Program-made: the position numbers and the translations under genes
Assembly (NCBI GenBank): GCA_005217565.1
Contig: SJCO01000019.1
Span: 1,165 to 65,164 of the forward strand
DNA from: Puteibacter caeruleilacunae
Lineage (GTDB): Bacteria > Bacteroidota > Bacteroidia > Bacteroidales > Prolixibacteraceae
Direction: 5' to 3'
DNA length: 64,000 bases
Shown: positions 26,404 through 34,590 of the stretch, one piece after another
Layout: every line of letters begins with the position of its first letter
Position numbering within the stretch: position 1 is the first letter of the stretch
The notes under the pieces: model-generated
Database searches by the model: none
What the model saw: only the letters and a program-made list of their open reading frames with translations
Told to the model about the DNA's origin: nothing

Positions 26404-27327
26404 TTATAGCGGATTTTTAATATACTCTTTCGGACTGAGTCCTGTTTTTTTCTTGAATAATCGAGAGAAATATTGAGGATATTCAAATCCCAGTTTATAG
26501 GCTGACTCTGAGATTGAGGCATTTAGTCCAAGCAATAGATTCTTTGCTTCTTCTACCAAATACAAATTAATCTGGTCAACGGCTGTTTTTCCTGTTTCAG
26601 CTTTAATCGTATCTCTCATGTATCTGTGACTGACTCCTAACTGACTGGCAATCCATTCTACCGTTGGGATGCCGTTTTCTTCAAACTGATTCGATTCATA
26701 GTATTCTTCGAGTATTTCCTTGAAGCGGGTAAAGAGGGCCTTGTTAATGTTTTTACGGTTGAGAAACTGGCGCTTATAAAAGCGGTCGGCATATTTTAAC
26801 AAAGCCTCTAAGTGGGTTAGAATAATTTCTTTACTAAACTCATCCTGGTTGTTCTGATATTCGGCTTCAATGGTTTTGAATAGCGTCTTAATTATTTGTT
26901 CCTCTTTAGGAGAAAGGTGTAAAGCTTCATTTACATTGTAATTGAAGAAATTGTATTGCTTGATTCGCTTTTGAATGTCGAGTCCCCGTATAAAATCCTC
27001 ATGAAAAGCAAGAAACCATGCCTCTGAACTTACTACTACACCCTTTATGGTATAGGTTTGATGTGGTGCTGAAAATAGCATGGTTCCAGTTGTGCAATCG
27101 TATTTTGTGCGCCCATATATGATTTCTCCAGAAACTATATTTTTTAGGCTGATGAAGAAAAACTGATTGCAATAGCTGATTTCTTCTTGTGAAGAGGTGC
27201 AGTTATTGATTTCGTCAGCATTGAATTCTTTATGCGCTATGCTAAAAAGTGGGTTTTCAGGTTTAGGTAGATCCTGAGCCTGACAAAATTCTGTGATATT
27301 CTTAAAGTTGATACTCTTCATCTTCAC
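26404..27327 (-). CDS. AraC family regulator, module 2
   Basis: A 307-residue paralogue of the regulator at 19122. An N-terminal sensor (about 25-155, 'YGRTKYDCTTGTMLFSAPHQ') precedes the AraC double helix-turn-helix at about 210-307 ('IASQLGVSHRYMRDTIKAE', 'ISESAYKLGFEYPQYFSRLF'). It is the last gene of SDR - membrane protein - AraC on the minus strand. The likely target is the operator at 28911-28945 upstream of the SDR. The sensor domains of the two paralogues have diverged more than the DNA-binding ends, which suggests different inducers and similar sites. Confidence 0.92.
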   Translation of the reverse strand: MKMKSINFKNITEFCQAQDLPKPENPLFSIAHKEFNADEINNCTSSQEEISYCNQFFFISLKNIVSGEIIYGRTKYDCTTGTMLFSAPHQTYTIKGVVVSSEAWFLAFHEDFIRGLDIQKRIKQYNFFNYNVNEALHLSPKEEQIIKTLFKTIEAEYQNNQDEFSKEIILTHLEALLKYADRFYKRQFLNRKNINKALFTRFKEILEEYYESNQFEENGIPTVEWIASQLGVSHRYMRDTIKAETGKTAVDQINLYLVEEAKNLLLGLNASISESAYKLGFEYPQYFSRLFKKKTGLSPKEYIKNPL

Positions 27328-27365
27328 AAATTTAAAAGATTATAAAAGAAATAGCTAAGTGCGAG

Positions 27366-27875
27366 CTATTCATTTGCTTTTTGCTCTAATACCAATTGTT
27401 CTCGATAGTTCTTATGCCTTTCATTGGCATTGCTGTCGACAAAGAATATAATCACCATTGTTGCAATGGTTGTGATGCTAATTGCTCGCCAAGTGGGAGT
27501 GTTGATGAAAATCAGCAATAGAGCAGCAACGATAACAATCATTGGAAAGATTTTGAATGCGATGGTTTTATATTCGTTTAAGACTTTATCTGCACGATTG
27601 ATCTCTGATTGTACAAAGGTAGGAGCATCGGCATTATAAGCTGTGGTAAATTCTGTTACCCTTGATTTATTGGTGATAAATAATCCAAGTCCTGCCGATA
27701 GCAGAAAAGCTCCTGCAATTAGGCTGGGTACTATAAATGCTTTTGCCAGGTCTGTTTTTCCCAATTGCCAGAATCCTATGCTTGCGGTTACAAATAGTAG
27801 TCCGAAGAGAATGAAGAATGTCGATGAAAAGACTTCGGCTTTAGCCCAATCTGTTGCTGTTTTCAATATATCCAT
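27366..27875 (-). CDS. Four-helix membrane protein of an AraC-SDR module
   Basis: A 169-residue inner-membrane protein with four predicted helices: about 16-42, 48-70, 108-128 and 132-148. The C-terminus is charged and cytosolic. No named family is recognised with confidence. It occupies the middle position of the SDR-X-AraC module, where the sister module has a membrane-anchored SRPBCC protein, so both middle genes are membrane-linked. Spacing is 18 bp to the SDR gene and 38 bp to the AraC gene, consistent with one transcript. Confidence 0.7.
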   Translation of the reverse strand: MDILKTATDWAKAEVFSSTFFILFGLLFVTASIGFWQLGKTDLAKAFIVPSLIAGAFLLSAGLGLFITNKSRVTEFTTAYNADAPTFVQSEINRADKVLNEYKTIAFKIFPMIVIVAALLLIFINTPTWRAISITTIATMVIIFFVDSNANERHKNYREQLVLEQKANE

Positions 27876-27893
27876 GTCGTATGTTTTTTTATT

Positions 27894-28844
27894 CTACAAA
27901 GTCCAAGTGCAATTGGTTTCTTTTTCTGATAAAGTCCACAACTTCTCTGCTACAGCCTTGTCTTTGGCAAATGGTTCTAATTTACATTCGCCAACCGGAC
28001 CTGTAAAATACATTCGTCCTGTAGGACCATAATACCCTCGCTCGTCGAGATCATCTTCTGTGGCACACATTAATTCAGGATAGGCACCCTTTTCTGCCGA
28101 TTGGACCAATGGGGTCATCATCATCAGTCCGAAGATAATTCTACTTGATAAGTTACCACTGGTTTTAATCAAAGAGGTAGCTGAAGCTCCTGGGTGACAA
28201 GCATAGACTTTTACTCCTTTCTTGTTGGCATTTTTTAATCTGTCTTGCAGTTCATAAACCGACATAATCTGGGCCAATTTACTATGACAGTAGGTATTGT
28301 TTTGGTGGTAGTTCTTATCCCAATTCATATCATCAAACTGGATAGTTTTGATGCCCATTTTATATCCTTCGCTTCCAACAACCACGATACGTCCCTGGGA
28401 TGTTTCAATAAGTGGAAAAAGCAATGCTTGTAATATGAAATGACCGTAGTGGTTTACGCCAAGGTGACTTTCAAAGCCATCGATGGTAAACTCTTGCTTA
28501 GGCACTTGGGCAATGGCTCCGTTACAGATGAGCGCATCGATATGCGTGACTTTCTCAAGCACCTCTACGGCTGCTTTGCGTACTGATGCTTGATCTGCCA
28601 AATCCATATGGATAAATGACAAGTCGGAATTATTGCCAAGCTCTTTTCTCAACGTTGCAATGGCATCGATTGATTTTTGTGGATTGCGGTTTAACATTAC
28701 TACTTTCGCTCCCTTTGACAGCAATATCTTTGATGCTTGAAATCCTGTACCGCTGGTTGCTCCTGTTATTAAGTAGGTTTTGCCTGCAAGAGAACCTATT
28801 CGCTCTGGTGTCCAGCCTTTTTTCCCAAATCTTTTATCACTCAT
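27894..28844 (-). CDS. SDR family oxidoreductase, module 2
   Basis: A 316-residue SDR of the protochlorophyllide-reductase/retinol-dehydrogenase-like group. The motif TGATSGTG is at residues 28-35. The NNAG position reads CNGA. The catalytic Tyr185 and Lys189 are in YCHSK, and Ser158 in 'VVGSEG'. All catalytic residues are present. The gene starts the minus-strand operon SDR - membrane protein - AraC, driven by the repeat operator at 28911-28945. Its substrate is unknown; a xenobiotic aldehyde or ketone is a guess from context. Confidence 0.88.
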   Translation of the reverse strand: MSDKRFGKKGWTPERIGSLAGKTYLITGATSGTGFQASKILLSKGAKVVMLNRNPQKSIDAIATLRKELGNNSDLSFIHMDLADQASVRKAAVEVLEKVTHIDALICNGAIAQVPKQEFTIDGFESHLGVNHYGHFILQALLFPLIETSQGRIVVVGSEGYKMGIKTIQFDDMNWDKNYHQNNTYCHSKLAQIMSVYELQDRLKNANKKGVKVYACHPGASATSLIKTSGNLSSRIIFGLMMMTPLVQSAEKGAYPELMCATEDDLDERGYYGPTGRMYFTGPVGECKLEPFAKDKAVAEKLWTLSEKETNCTWTL

Positions 28845-28880
28845 AATTCAATGCTTTTGTTCTTGTAAAATTTCTTGATA

Positions 28881-28945
28881 CAAAGTTCTCTTAATAAGGC
28901 TGTTTAGTGCTTAAACATTTTGGCGTAAGATGTATACATTTTGGC
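28881..28945 (-). promoter_or_regulatory. AraC-type operator and promoter of SDR module 2
   Basis: Read on the minus strand, two units, GCCAAAATGTATAC (28945-28932) and GCCAAAATGTTTAA (28924-28911), lie 21 bp apart. A -7-like GAACTTTG follows at 28888-28881, 22 bases on (21 in the sister promoter). The first unit shares AATGTATAC-like sequence with the 17435 operator (11 of 14 positions match). This is strong evidence for a common AraC-type regulator site. Confidence 0.65.
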
Positions 28946-28994
28946 AGGTTGTTTTATGGGGTTGAAAATGAGGAGGGTAAGGGGGGGGTATACT

Positions 28995-29048
28995 CCCACG
29001 ACTTGCTTCGCGCGTCATGGGTTAAAAAGAAGATGCCCTTCCAGGGCA
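28995..29048. repeat. Double-hairpin palindromic repeat
   Basis: Hairpin 1 pairs CCCACGAC (28995-29002) with GTCATGGG (29014-29021). Hairpin 2 pairs TGCCCT (29034-29039) with AGGGCA (29043-29048). A CCACGACTTGCTTC core recurs near 3275, and a similar two-hairpin layout occurs at 45402. It resembles REP-like elements mobilised by RAYT transposases; no transposase gene is in the window. Confidence 0.5.
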
Positions 29049-29130
29049 GAGGGTGGTGCTTTGTTTTCTTGGACAAGGCGATGATTATCGTTAGATTTAT
29101 GCGCTGTAAGAGTAGATCAAAAGAAGTAAG

Positions 29131-29700
29131 ATGAATTTTAAAAACATACCTAATACCAAACATACTACTGCTGAGGGGAAAGACATCTGGAACTCGAGGA
29201 GTGTGGCTGTAAATGGAGTGATTATTTGCCGATATAAGGATGAGCTTTATGTGGCTACATCAACAAGGGGAGAGAATGCGGCTGATTTCCAGAATCACCA
29301 GAACTTGGTAGCTGGGTACCTCGACTGGAACGAGACGGCTACTGAGGCTTTTATTCGTGAAACATGGGAAGAGATTGGTTTGAACCTTGATGACTTATTA
29401 TCGAATTATAAGATTATTCATGAGGATATTCATCGTCCCTGGGAGGTGAATTCTGATGTGACTAATAATAGACAGAATGTATCGGTTCGCTTTGGCTTAT
29501 TGTTTGAAATAAACAGCGCTGATGATTTCCCTGTGTTGACGACCGTTAACAATGAAATAGAGTACGAGACCGTTGATCCTACCTGGACACCAATAAAGAA
29601 GCTTAGTGATTACCCTGATTGGGCTTTCGGTCATGATAAGATTATCTTGTCGTATGTAAACCATTTGATCGCTTTGAATAAGGTGAAGTCAGGTAAGTAA
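29131..29700 (+). CDS. NUDIX hydrolase
   Basis: A 189-residue NUDIX protein. The box is complete: 'GYLDWNETATEAFIRETW' followed by 'EEIGL' fits GX5EX7REUXEEXGU, starting near residue 68, so it should hydrolyse a nucleoside-diphosphate-linked substrate using Mg2+ or Mn2+. The N-terminus 'NSRSVAVNGVIICRYKDELYV' is the family's first strand. No signal peptide. The DUF1543-like gene follows 12 bp later, so they are one operon. Substrate unknown. Confidence 0.9.
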   Translation: MNFKNIPNTKHTTAEGKDIWNSRSVAVNGVIICRYKDELYVATSTRGENAADFQNHQNLVAGYLDWNETATEAFIRETWEEIGLNLDDLLSNYKIIHEDIHRPWEVNSDVTNNRQNVSVRFGLLFEINSADDFPVLTTVNNEIEYETVDPTWTPIKKLSDYPDWAFGHDKIILSYVNHLIALNKVKSGK

Positions 29701-29712
29701 TAATCAAATACA

Positions 29713-29973
29713 ATGGAGAATAAACATTTATATGCCGTTCTACTTGGCGGTAAGATTCGCGAGAATAACTTAATGGAAGATCATCATTTGGTTTTTGTTG
29801 TGGCTGAAAGCGAAGAGGAGGCAAGAAAGCTTTCGAAGAGTAAGTGGGATGCGGCTGACATTCATGTTGATGGGACGCAAAAGCTAAATATGGTTGATGG
29901 TTATGAAATCAAGCTTGTTAAAACCGATAAACAAGATGATGATCATGAGGTTAATCCTAAATATTCAAAATAG
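29713..29973 (+). CDS. DUF1543-like small protein
   Basis: An 86-residue soluble protein beginning 'LYAVLLGGKIRENNLMEDHHLVFVVAESEEEAR', which fits the DUF1543 pattern (a short beta-alpha-beta domain). A charged tail 'KTDKQDDDHEVNPKY' follows. No catalytic site is known for the family. It is in an operon with the NUDIX gene. An 8-bp hairpin (29989-29996 with 30012-30019) follows the stop. Confidence 0.65.
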   Translation: MENKHLYAVLLGGKIRENNLMEDHHLVFVVAESEEEARKLSKSKWDAADIHVDGTQKLNMVDGYEIKLVKTDKQDDDHEVNPKYSK

Positions 29974-30040
29974 AGGCGGTGAAGATTCATCTAGACTGTA
30001 AATTCAACGCTGTCTAGATTCGCTCGTATGAATTGTGATC

Positions 30041-30149
30041 TTAACACCAACGGGGTAACTTTTCCTGAAGCCTTTTGCGACAGGTATTCATGATAGTCTG
30101 CCAGGTAAGAGGTGTAAAGGAATTCGGCAAGTTTCCCCGTTAGTGTTAA
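30041..30149. repeat. 109-bp inverted-repeat element, attC-like in layout
   Basis: Arms 30041-30061 and 30129-30149 are 21 bp each and pair at 19 positions. They contain AAC...GTT cores next to GGGG/CCCC. The loop is about 67 bases with little pairing. The element lies 23 bp beyond the stop of the minus-strand methyltransferase gene, the place an integron cassette would carry attC. The cores do not fit the strict RYYYAAC/GTTRRRY pattern, and no integrase gene is present, so the label is tentative. Confidence 0.5.
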
Positions 30150-30172
30150 ATTGTTATAATGACTTAAGTGTC

Positions 30173-30985
30173 CTACGATTTCTCAGCAAGGATAATCATG
30201 CTAAGTGGAACACCAGCATCGGCTTGCATAACCGCTTGATGACTCATTGATATGTCAATTGGACTTTCATAAAATCTCTTTAGTAGGAATTGATTATTTG
30301 CCAATCCCATCATTATTGTTGACATCTGGTGAACTGTCCAATGTTGTGGTTTTGATTCATACTCCTTTTTGCCAATATAGTCCAAGCTACCCGTCTCTAC
30401 TAATGGTTCTTCATAAAAATATGAGTCTGCAATTTGAAGTGGATTAGTATCTTCATGTCCATCGAAAGGCATTATTTCAGAAAAAGGATGCATTTCGTGC
30501 ATCAAAATATGCCCACCTTTTTTTAGTAGCTTACTGCATACGGCAAAGAACTTATCCAGATCTGGCAACCATCCTATACATCCTGAGGTTATGTGTACCA
30601 CATCAAAGGAATTGTAAAAACTATCGGGTATATCATATATGTCATGTCGATGAAATTGACAGTCAATATTGAATTTCTCAGAACGACGGTTAGCTTCCGT
30701 AATTGCCTCGTCTGATATATCAATTCCAACACAGCGCCCTGCACTCAATCGTTTAAGAGACATTAACTCAATACCGTTATTACAGGCAAGGTGGATGATG
30801 TCTTTCCCCTTGATTGGTAATGTGTTTAGGATCTCAATTAGCTGAGGATCATCTTGTAAAATATAGTCATGATCGGCAAATAGTGCATCTAGTCTCTGTT
30901 GATCTGCACTGATATGGTAGGGCATCGCTTGATTCCATGCTTCACGATTTGCCGATGTTAGTGTTTTGATTTTATCTATCTTCAT
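30173..30985 (-). CDS. Class I SAM-dependent methyltransferase
   Basis: A 270-residue soluble methyltransferase. Motif I is 'IIHLACNNGIELMSLKRL', with Gly-rich loop near residue 70; motif II acid is in 'GRCVGIDISDEAI'. A 'VVHITSGCIGWLPDLDKFF' block is motif IV, followed by 'LLKKGGHILMHEMHPF'. The acceptor substrate cannot be told. It is monocistronic on the minus strand, followed at its 3' end by the long inverted repeat. The N-terminus 'NREAWNQAMPYH' is typical of this subgroup. Confidence 0.85.
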   Translation of the reverse strand: MKIDKIKTLTSANREAWNQAMPYHISADQQRLDALFADHDYILQDDPQLIEILNTLPIKGKDIIHLACNNGIELMSLKRLSAGRCVGIDISDEAITEANRRSEKFNIDCQFHRHDIYDIPDSFYNSFDVVHITSGCIGWLPDLDKFFAVCSKLLKKGGHILMHEMHPFSEIMPFDGHEDTNPLQIADSYFYEEPLVETGSLDYIGKKEYESKPQHWTVHQMSTIMMGLANNQFLLKRFYESPIDISMSHQAVMQADAGVPLSMIILAEKS

Positions 30986-31108
30986 AATAATGCTATTGAT
31001 TAAATTTTATTGCAACTGAACTGGCTAAGAAAGAGGTTACATTTAGTTTCTGCCAGTCGGCTAAATCATTCTTAACCACTATCGCTATTTTAGGGGCTAC
31101 TGTCATTG

Positions 31109-32056
31109 TTAAAGCTTTAAAATCATTTGTATATTACATCTCTCGTAAGGTGTTGGGTATCCCGAAACCTTTTTAAATCCTAGCTTTTCATACAATCTTA
31201 TAGCAGGCACAAGTACTGTATTACTTTCAAGATAAATTTCCTTAGCTCCTTCTGATTTTGCTTTTTCAATAATAGCTTGACCAAGCTTTAAACCTATGCC
31301 TAGTCCTTGAGCTTTAGGGGCGACTGCCATTTTTACTAACTCATAGTCGCTGTCTATAGTATCGTTTTTCAGCAATGCGCAAACGCCAATTGGCTCATCA
31401 TTATATAGTGCCACTAAGATGTGACCTCCTTTGTTTAATATGTGTCCATGGGGATCATCGAGCGCCAGACTGTCGGCTTCTTCTATCTTGAAGTAAGCTT
31501 TGATCCATTCTTCATTGAGTTCCTTAAATGCCTTTTGATATTTGTCTTCATAAGGAACTACTTTTACGTTTTGCGATTCTCTTTTTCTTTTCTCTTCAAC
31601 TACTCTTTTATAAAGTGATTTTTGCTCCAACACATATTCGAACTCTTCCACTGCTTTCCAGATATTGTGCTGTGTCTCGGCAAGCGCTAGTTCAATAGCT
31701 TTATCTACATCTTTGTATTGATTTTCGATTTCTTCTGATATCGCTAATCCTTTTTCGGTAAGAGAAATGAGGTTTCTTCGCTTGTCGTTTTTGTCTTTCT
31801 CTTCCTTTACAATTCCTTCCTTGCTCATTTCGCTCACTATTTTGCTAACAGAAGGATGCGAATGACCTATTTCTTCGGCTATTGTTGTTATTGGCTTCTC
31901 TTGTTTGTTTGATAGGACATAAAATACCGGGAACCATTTGGGTTTTAATTCTGTACCATATAGCTGGTATAGTTTCTTTGCATCTTCAGATATCGTTTCG
32001 CTTAGCATCCTTATTCGGCTTCCCAGAGCCATCTTCCCTACTTTATTATAGAACAT
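31109..32056 (-). CDS. MarR-GNAT fusion protein
   Basis: A 315-residue fusion. Residues 1 to about 150 form a MarR-type winged helix ('ITTIAEEIGHSHPSVSKIVSEM', then wing residues 'KNDKRRNLISLTEKG'). Residues about 165-315 form a GNAT acetyltransferase with the acetyl-CoA loop 'VAPKAQGLGIGLKLGQAI'. Fusions of this type are widespread and often autoregulated. The palindrome at 32079-32092 next to its -7 element supports autorepression. An alternative start lies eight codons in. The acetyl acceptor is unknown. Confidence 0.9.
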   Translation of the reverse strand: MFYNKVGKMALGSRIRMLSETISEDAKKLYQLYGTELKPKWFPVFYVLSNKQEKPITTIAEEIGHSHPSVSKIVSEMSKEGIVKEEKDKNDKRRNLISLTEKGLAISEEIENQYKDVDKAIELALAETQHNIWKAVEEFEYVLEQKSLYKRVVEEKRKRESQNVKVVPYEDKYQKAFKELNEEWIKAYFKIEEADSLALDDPHGHILNKGGHILVALYNDEPIGVCALLKNDTIDSDYELVKMAVAPKAQGLGIGLKLGQAIIEKAKSEGAKEIYLESNTVLVPAIRLYEKLGFKKVSGYPTPYERCNIQMILKL

Positions 32057-32078
32057 ACTTCATTTGTTTAGTTAATTA

Positions 32079-32100
32079 CGTAACTGGTTACGCAAAAGTA
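32079..32100 (-). promoter_or_regulatory. Promoter and MarR-type operator of the MarR-GNAT gene
   Basis: The minus strand has an exact -7 element, TACTTTTG (32100-32093). Immediately downstream is the perfect palindrome CGTAAC-TG-GTTACG-type at 32079-32092 (read CGTAACCAGTTACG on the minus strand), covering the predicted start site near 32088. This is a good autorepression site. Confidence 0.65.
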
Positions 32101-32191
32101 TGGAGTTTTTAAAAAACAAACAACTAATGGGGCGTTTTTTATTTGGTTGAGGTGTGAAATGGGGTGATGGTTAGGTGTTTGGGAGGGGTGA

Positions 32192-32701
32192 GGCTTTTTT
32201 GGTGGAGGGAGTGATTTCGGGAACGTTCTCGTTGATTTAACGCTTGGGAAAAAGGCCATTCCTTCATTGATTGATGAAATTGACGATCCATCTATTTTTT
32301 ACGGAATGGCGATGCGACATCCATATTCTTCATATATACATCCTGAGTCGAACAGTTATCATTTTAAGGGAATTGTTGCAGCCTATATGATCGAGTTTAT
32401 TCTAGCCAGAGATTTAGCTAAAAAAACGATTAAGAAATCGAGTAAAAGTAATCAGCATTTTAATCATGCTTACGTTGAGTGGTATTATCTGAAAGGAGGC
32501 TCAAATCTTGTTGTAAGAAACGCTAATAATCAAGCATTGACTTGTTCGGATATAAAAGCGCTAAAACAAATTTACTCTGAATGGTGGGAGCTAAACAAGG
32601 ATAAAACAATAGTACAATTAAGAGAAGCTCAGTTAGATGATTCCATTTTAAAGGATACCCAGTTTATATCCCATAATTCACTTCGCCTCATTATCTGTTA
32701 A
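32192..32701 (+). pseudogene. 5'-truncated gene remnant, unknown family
   Basis: An open frame runs from just after a stop at 32189-32191 to the TAA at 32699-32701 and reads as the C-terminal part of a larger protein. Coding-like sequence begins 'FGNVLVDLTLGKKAIPSL' well before the first plausible start (a TTG at 32267), and there is no ATG or promoter ahead of it. The part after 32267 is 144 residues, soluble, with 'AIPSLIDEIDDPS' reminiscent of HEAT-like repeat proteins. I take it as a gene cut off by recombination near 32190. The last bases resemble 35540-35563. Confidence 0.5.
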
Positions 32702-32806
32702 AAATAAGGTATACTAGATGATAGAGATATTGATTGTATTGTATGTTAGCTACGTATACCGAGTGATACAAGCATTAAAGGAGTAATGATAAACAGGAAT
32801 AAAAAA

Positions 32807-32825
32807 CCTCACTTCGTGAGTGAGG
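32807..32825 (-). terminator. Minus-strand intrinsic terminator
   Basis: CCTCACT and AGTGAGG (7 bp) enclose a 5-base loop. Six T residues follow on the minus strand, and none on the plus strand. It terminates minus-strand transcription only and lies 8 bp past the stop of the remnant at 32834-32965. Confidence 0.65.
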
Positions 32826-32833
32826 AACGTATC

Positions 32834-32965
32834 TTAAGGCAATACGACCGAGGTGTACCTGTCACCAACTGCCATGTCCTTTACCCTTTGGGCATCGACT
32901 GTACAAATATCGTAAATTTCAGTGATAATTCCAGTGGATGTTAAAATGAGCTGGAGAACTTGCTT
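32834..32965 (-). pseudogene. 3' remnant of a minus-strand gene
   Basis: A 43-codon minus-strand frame ends 'TSTGIITEIYDICTVDAQR' and 'VKDMAVGDRYTSVVLP' before TAA (32836-32834). An intrinsic terminator follows at once. The composition is protein-like, but two stops precede it and there is no start. It looks like the tail of a gene whose body was lost. The last codons weakly resemble the minus strand of the 31-bp repeat at 3181 and 17387. Confidence 0.4.
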
Positions 32966-33212
32966 TTATTACAAAGATATAATTACCTATCAATTGAGTG
33001 TTGAAATATTTTTATTTTGCTCCGACGTAGATCCCAATGTGGGACAACCCGAACTGATATCCTATGCAATAGTGAATATTTTAATGCCATTGCATTTGCT
33101 TGGTTTAGGCCTTGATATTTTTTATATTTATGTATTGTTAGATGCACAGCACCATACATATACGTCAGGATTAGTTTTAACGGAAAAGAGGCTGAAATAG
33201 CAAAATAAAAGT

Positions 33213-33773
33213 ATGAAGACAGAAAAAGAAAAAATGCTTTCAGGGGAATTGTACAATGCATTAGATGAGGAGCTTGTGAAGGAACGCCTAAAAGCAAGAT
33301 TGCTTATCAAAGAACTGAACGATTCAAGAGAGGATGAAGAAGATAAAAGGGGACGAATTATTAAAGAATTGATTCCTGATTCAGGAGATGGTTTGTGGTT
33401 GCAACCTCCATTTTATTGCGATTATGGGAGCAATATACAGGTAGGTGACAATGTGTTCTTTAATTTTAATTGTGTCGTGCTGGATGTTGCCCTTGTAAAA
33501 ATTGGACATCGAACATTGATGGGGCCTAATGTGCAAATATACACGGCTACTCACCCAATGAACTACAAAGAAAGAGCAGCTGGTCATGAAGCAGGGAAAT
33601 CAATAGTAATTGGAGACGACGTATGGATTGGGGGAAGTGCTGTTATTTGCCCTGGGATTACAATCGGAGACAGAACTGTTATTGGTGCTGGTAGTGTTGT
33701 GACAAAAGATATTCCATCGGATGTGTTTGCTGCAGGTAATCCATGTAAGGTTATTCGTGAATTAGAACCCTGA
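33213..33773 (+). CDS. Sugar O-acetyltransferase (maltose/galactoside type)
   Basis: A 186-residue hexapeptide acetyltransferase of the maltose acetyltransferase/LacA group. The N-terminal helical cap is 'MLSGELYNALDEELVKERL'. The beta-helix begins near residue 65 ('FYCDYGSNIQVGDNVFFNFN'), and the catalytic histidine is in 'IYTATHPMN' (about residue 114). It ends with 'GAGSVVTKDIPSDVFAAGNP'. It transfers acetyl from acetyl-CoA to a sugar hydroxyl in the cytosol. The full family length is present. The next gene starts two bases after its stop, so translation is coupled. Confidence 0.92.
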   Translation: MKTEKEKMLSGELYNALDEELVKERLKARLLIKELNDSREDEEDKRGRIIKELIPDSGDGLWLQPPFYCDYGSNIQVGDNVFFNFNCVVLDVALVKIGHRTLMGPNVQIYTATHPMNYKERAAGHEAGKSIVIGDDVWIGGSAVICPGITIGDRTVIGAGSVVTKDIPSDVFAAGNPCKVIRELEP

Positions 33774-33775
33774 AA

Positions 33776-34495
33776 ATGAACTGCAACATGAAAACAACTC
33801 TAATCCTTTTCAGCCTTTTGTTTCTAACCATAGTAGGATTTGGTCAGCCTGCTGATACATTATTCTTTAATAAGAAATGGAAGCAAGTACCAATTGGTGA
33901 GAAGTACAAATATGTGTGGATCTTAGATACGAGTTTGGATTCATTAGGTATCACTGAAGCTCACTATGAAAATGGATTACTTGACATGGTAAAGGTTTTC
34001 AAATCACCAGGGAAAAAATACCAGAATGGAAAGGTTATTCGGATCAATAGAGATGGAAAGCCCAATGAATCTATCCTTTTTAACTATGACTTGGTAAATG
34101 ATACAATAAAAGAACACCTTTTAAACAAATATGAGGAGTTGAGGCACGCTGATTCCATTAAGATTAGGTTGAATGAATTTTATAAGTGGAAGACTTTTGT
34201 TACTGCCTTATATGTTAATGATTTAGCGTATGGAGAATGGACATATCTTAATAAAAAAAAGGAATTAACTTATATAGTGGAGTTTTCCAACGATGTGAAG
34301 AATGGTTATTATGTGGCGTACTATAATTCTGACGATAAGGTAGATGAGGTGGATTGTGGGAAGATATGGCTGACAGGATATTATAAGAATGGCAAGCCTG
34401 ATGGGCTTTGGACTTATTATGAAACAGACCAAACTATCTATCGAGAAATAAGATATAAAAACGGGAAGAAAGTAGAGGATATAAAGTACTATTAA
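33776..34495 (+). CDS. Secreted MORN-like/YwqK-like repeat protein
   Basis: A 239-residue protein with a signal peptide (MKTTLILFSLLFLTIVGFG, from the second Met). It carries repeated short 'Y-N-G-K-x-G-x-W' units of MORN/YwqK type: 'HYENGLLDMVK', 'YVNDLAYGEWTYLNK', 'DVKNGYYVAYY', 'YKNGKPDGLWTYYE', 'YKNGKKVEDIKYY'. Such repeats build an open beta-sheet and have no enzymatic role. It starts two bases after the acetyltransferase stop. Function unknown; it is probably periplasmic. Confidence 0.7.
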   Translation: MNCNMKTTLILFSLLFLTIVGFGQPADTLFFNKKWKQVPIGEKYKYVWILDTSLDSLGITEAHYENGLLDMVKVFKSPGKKYQNGKVIRINRDGKPNESILFNYDLVNDTIKEHLLNKYEELRHADSIKIRLNEFYKWKTFVTALYVNDLAYGEWTYLNKKKELTYIVEFSNDVKNGYYVAYYNSDDKVDEVDCGKIWLTGYYKNGKPDGLWTYYETDQTIYREIRYKNGKKVEDIKYY

Positions 34496-34590
34496 ATTAT
34501 AGATCTTGTTTGTTAATGTCTTTGCAATTATTATTTTGGTTGTATTAAATGACATCTACAAGGAGCTGTTTAAGCAAAAAAGCAATGACA

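Noticed and set aside
28907-29134. 75-codon plus-strand frame across the hairpin repeat
   Set aside because: GTG start with no ribosome site, overlaps the SDR promoter and operator, and passes through palindromic repeats; the protein looks random.
31041-31065. CCAGTCGGC string resembling the reverse complement of the 31-bp repeat
   Set aside because: Only nine bases match; too short to call a third copy.
32922-33200. 92-codon plus-strand frame before the sugar acetyltransferase
   Set aside because: GTG start, biased composition, and it overlaps the minus-strand remnant, which is more protein-like; no homology recognised.
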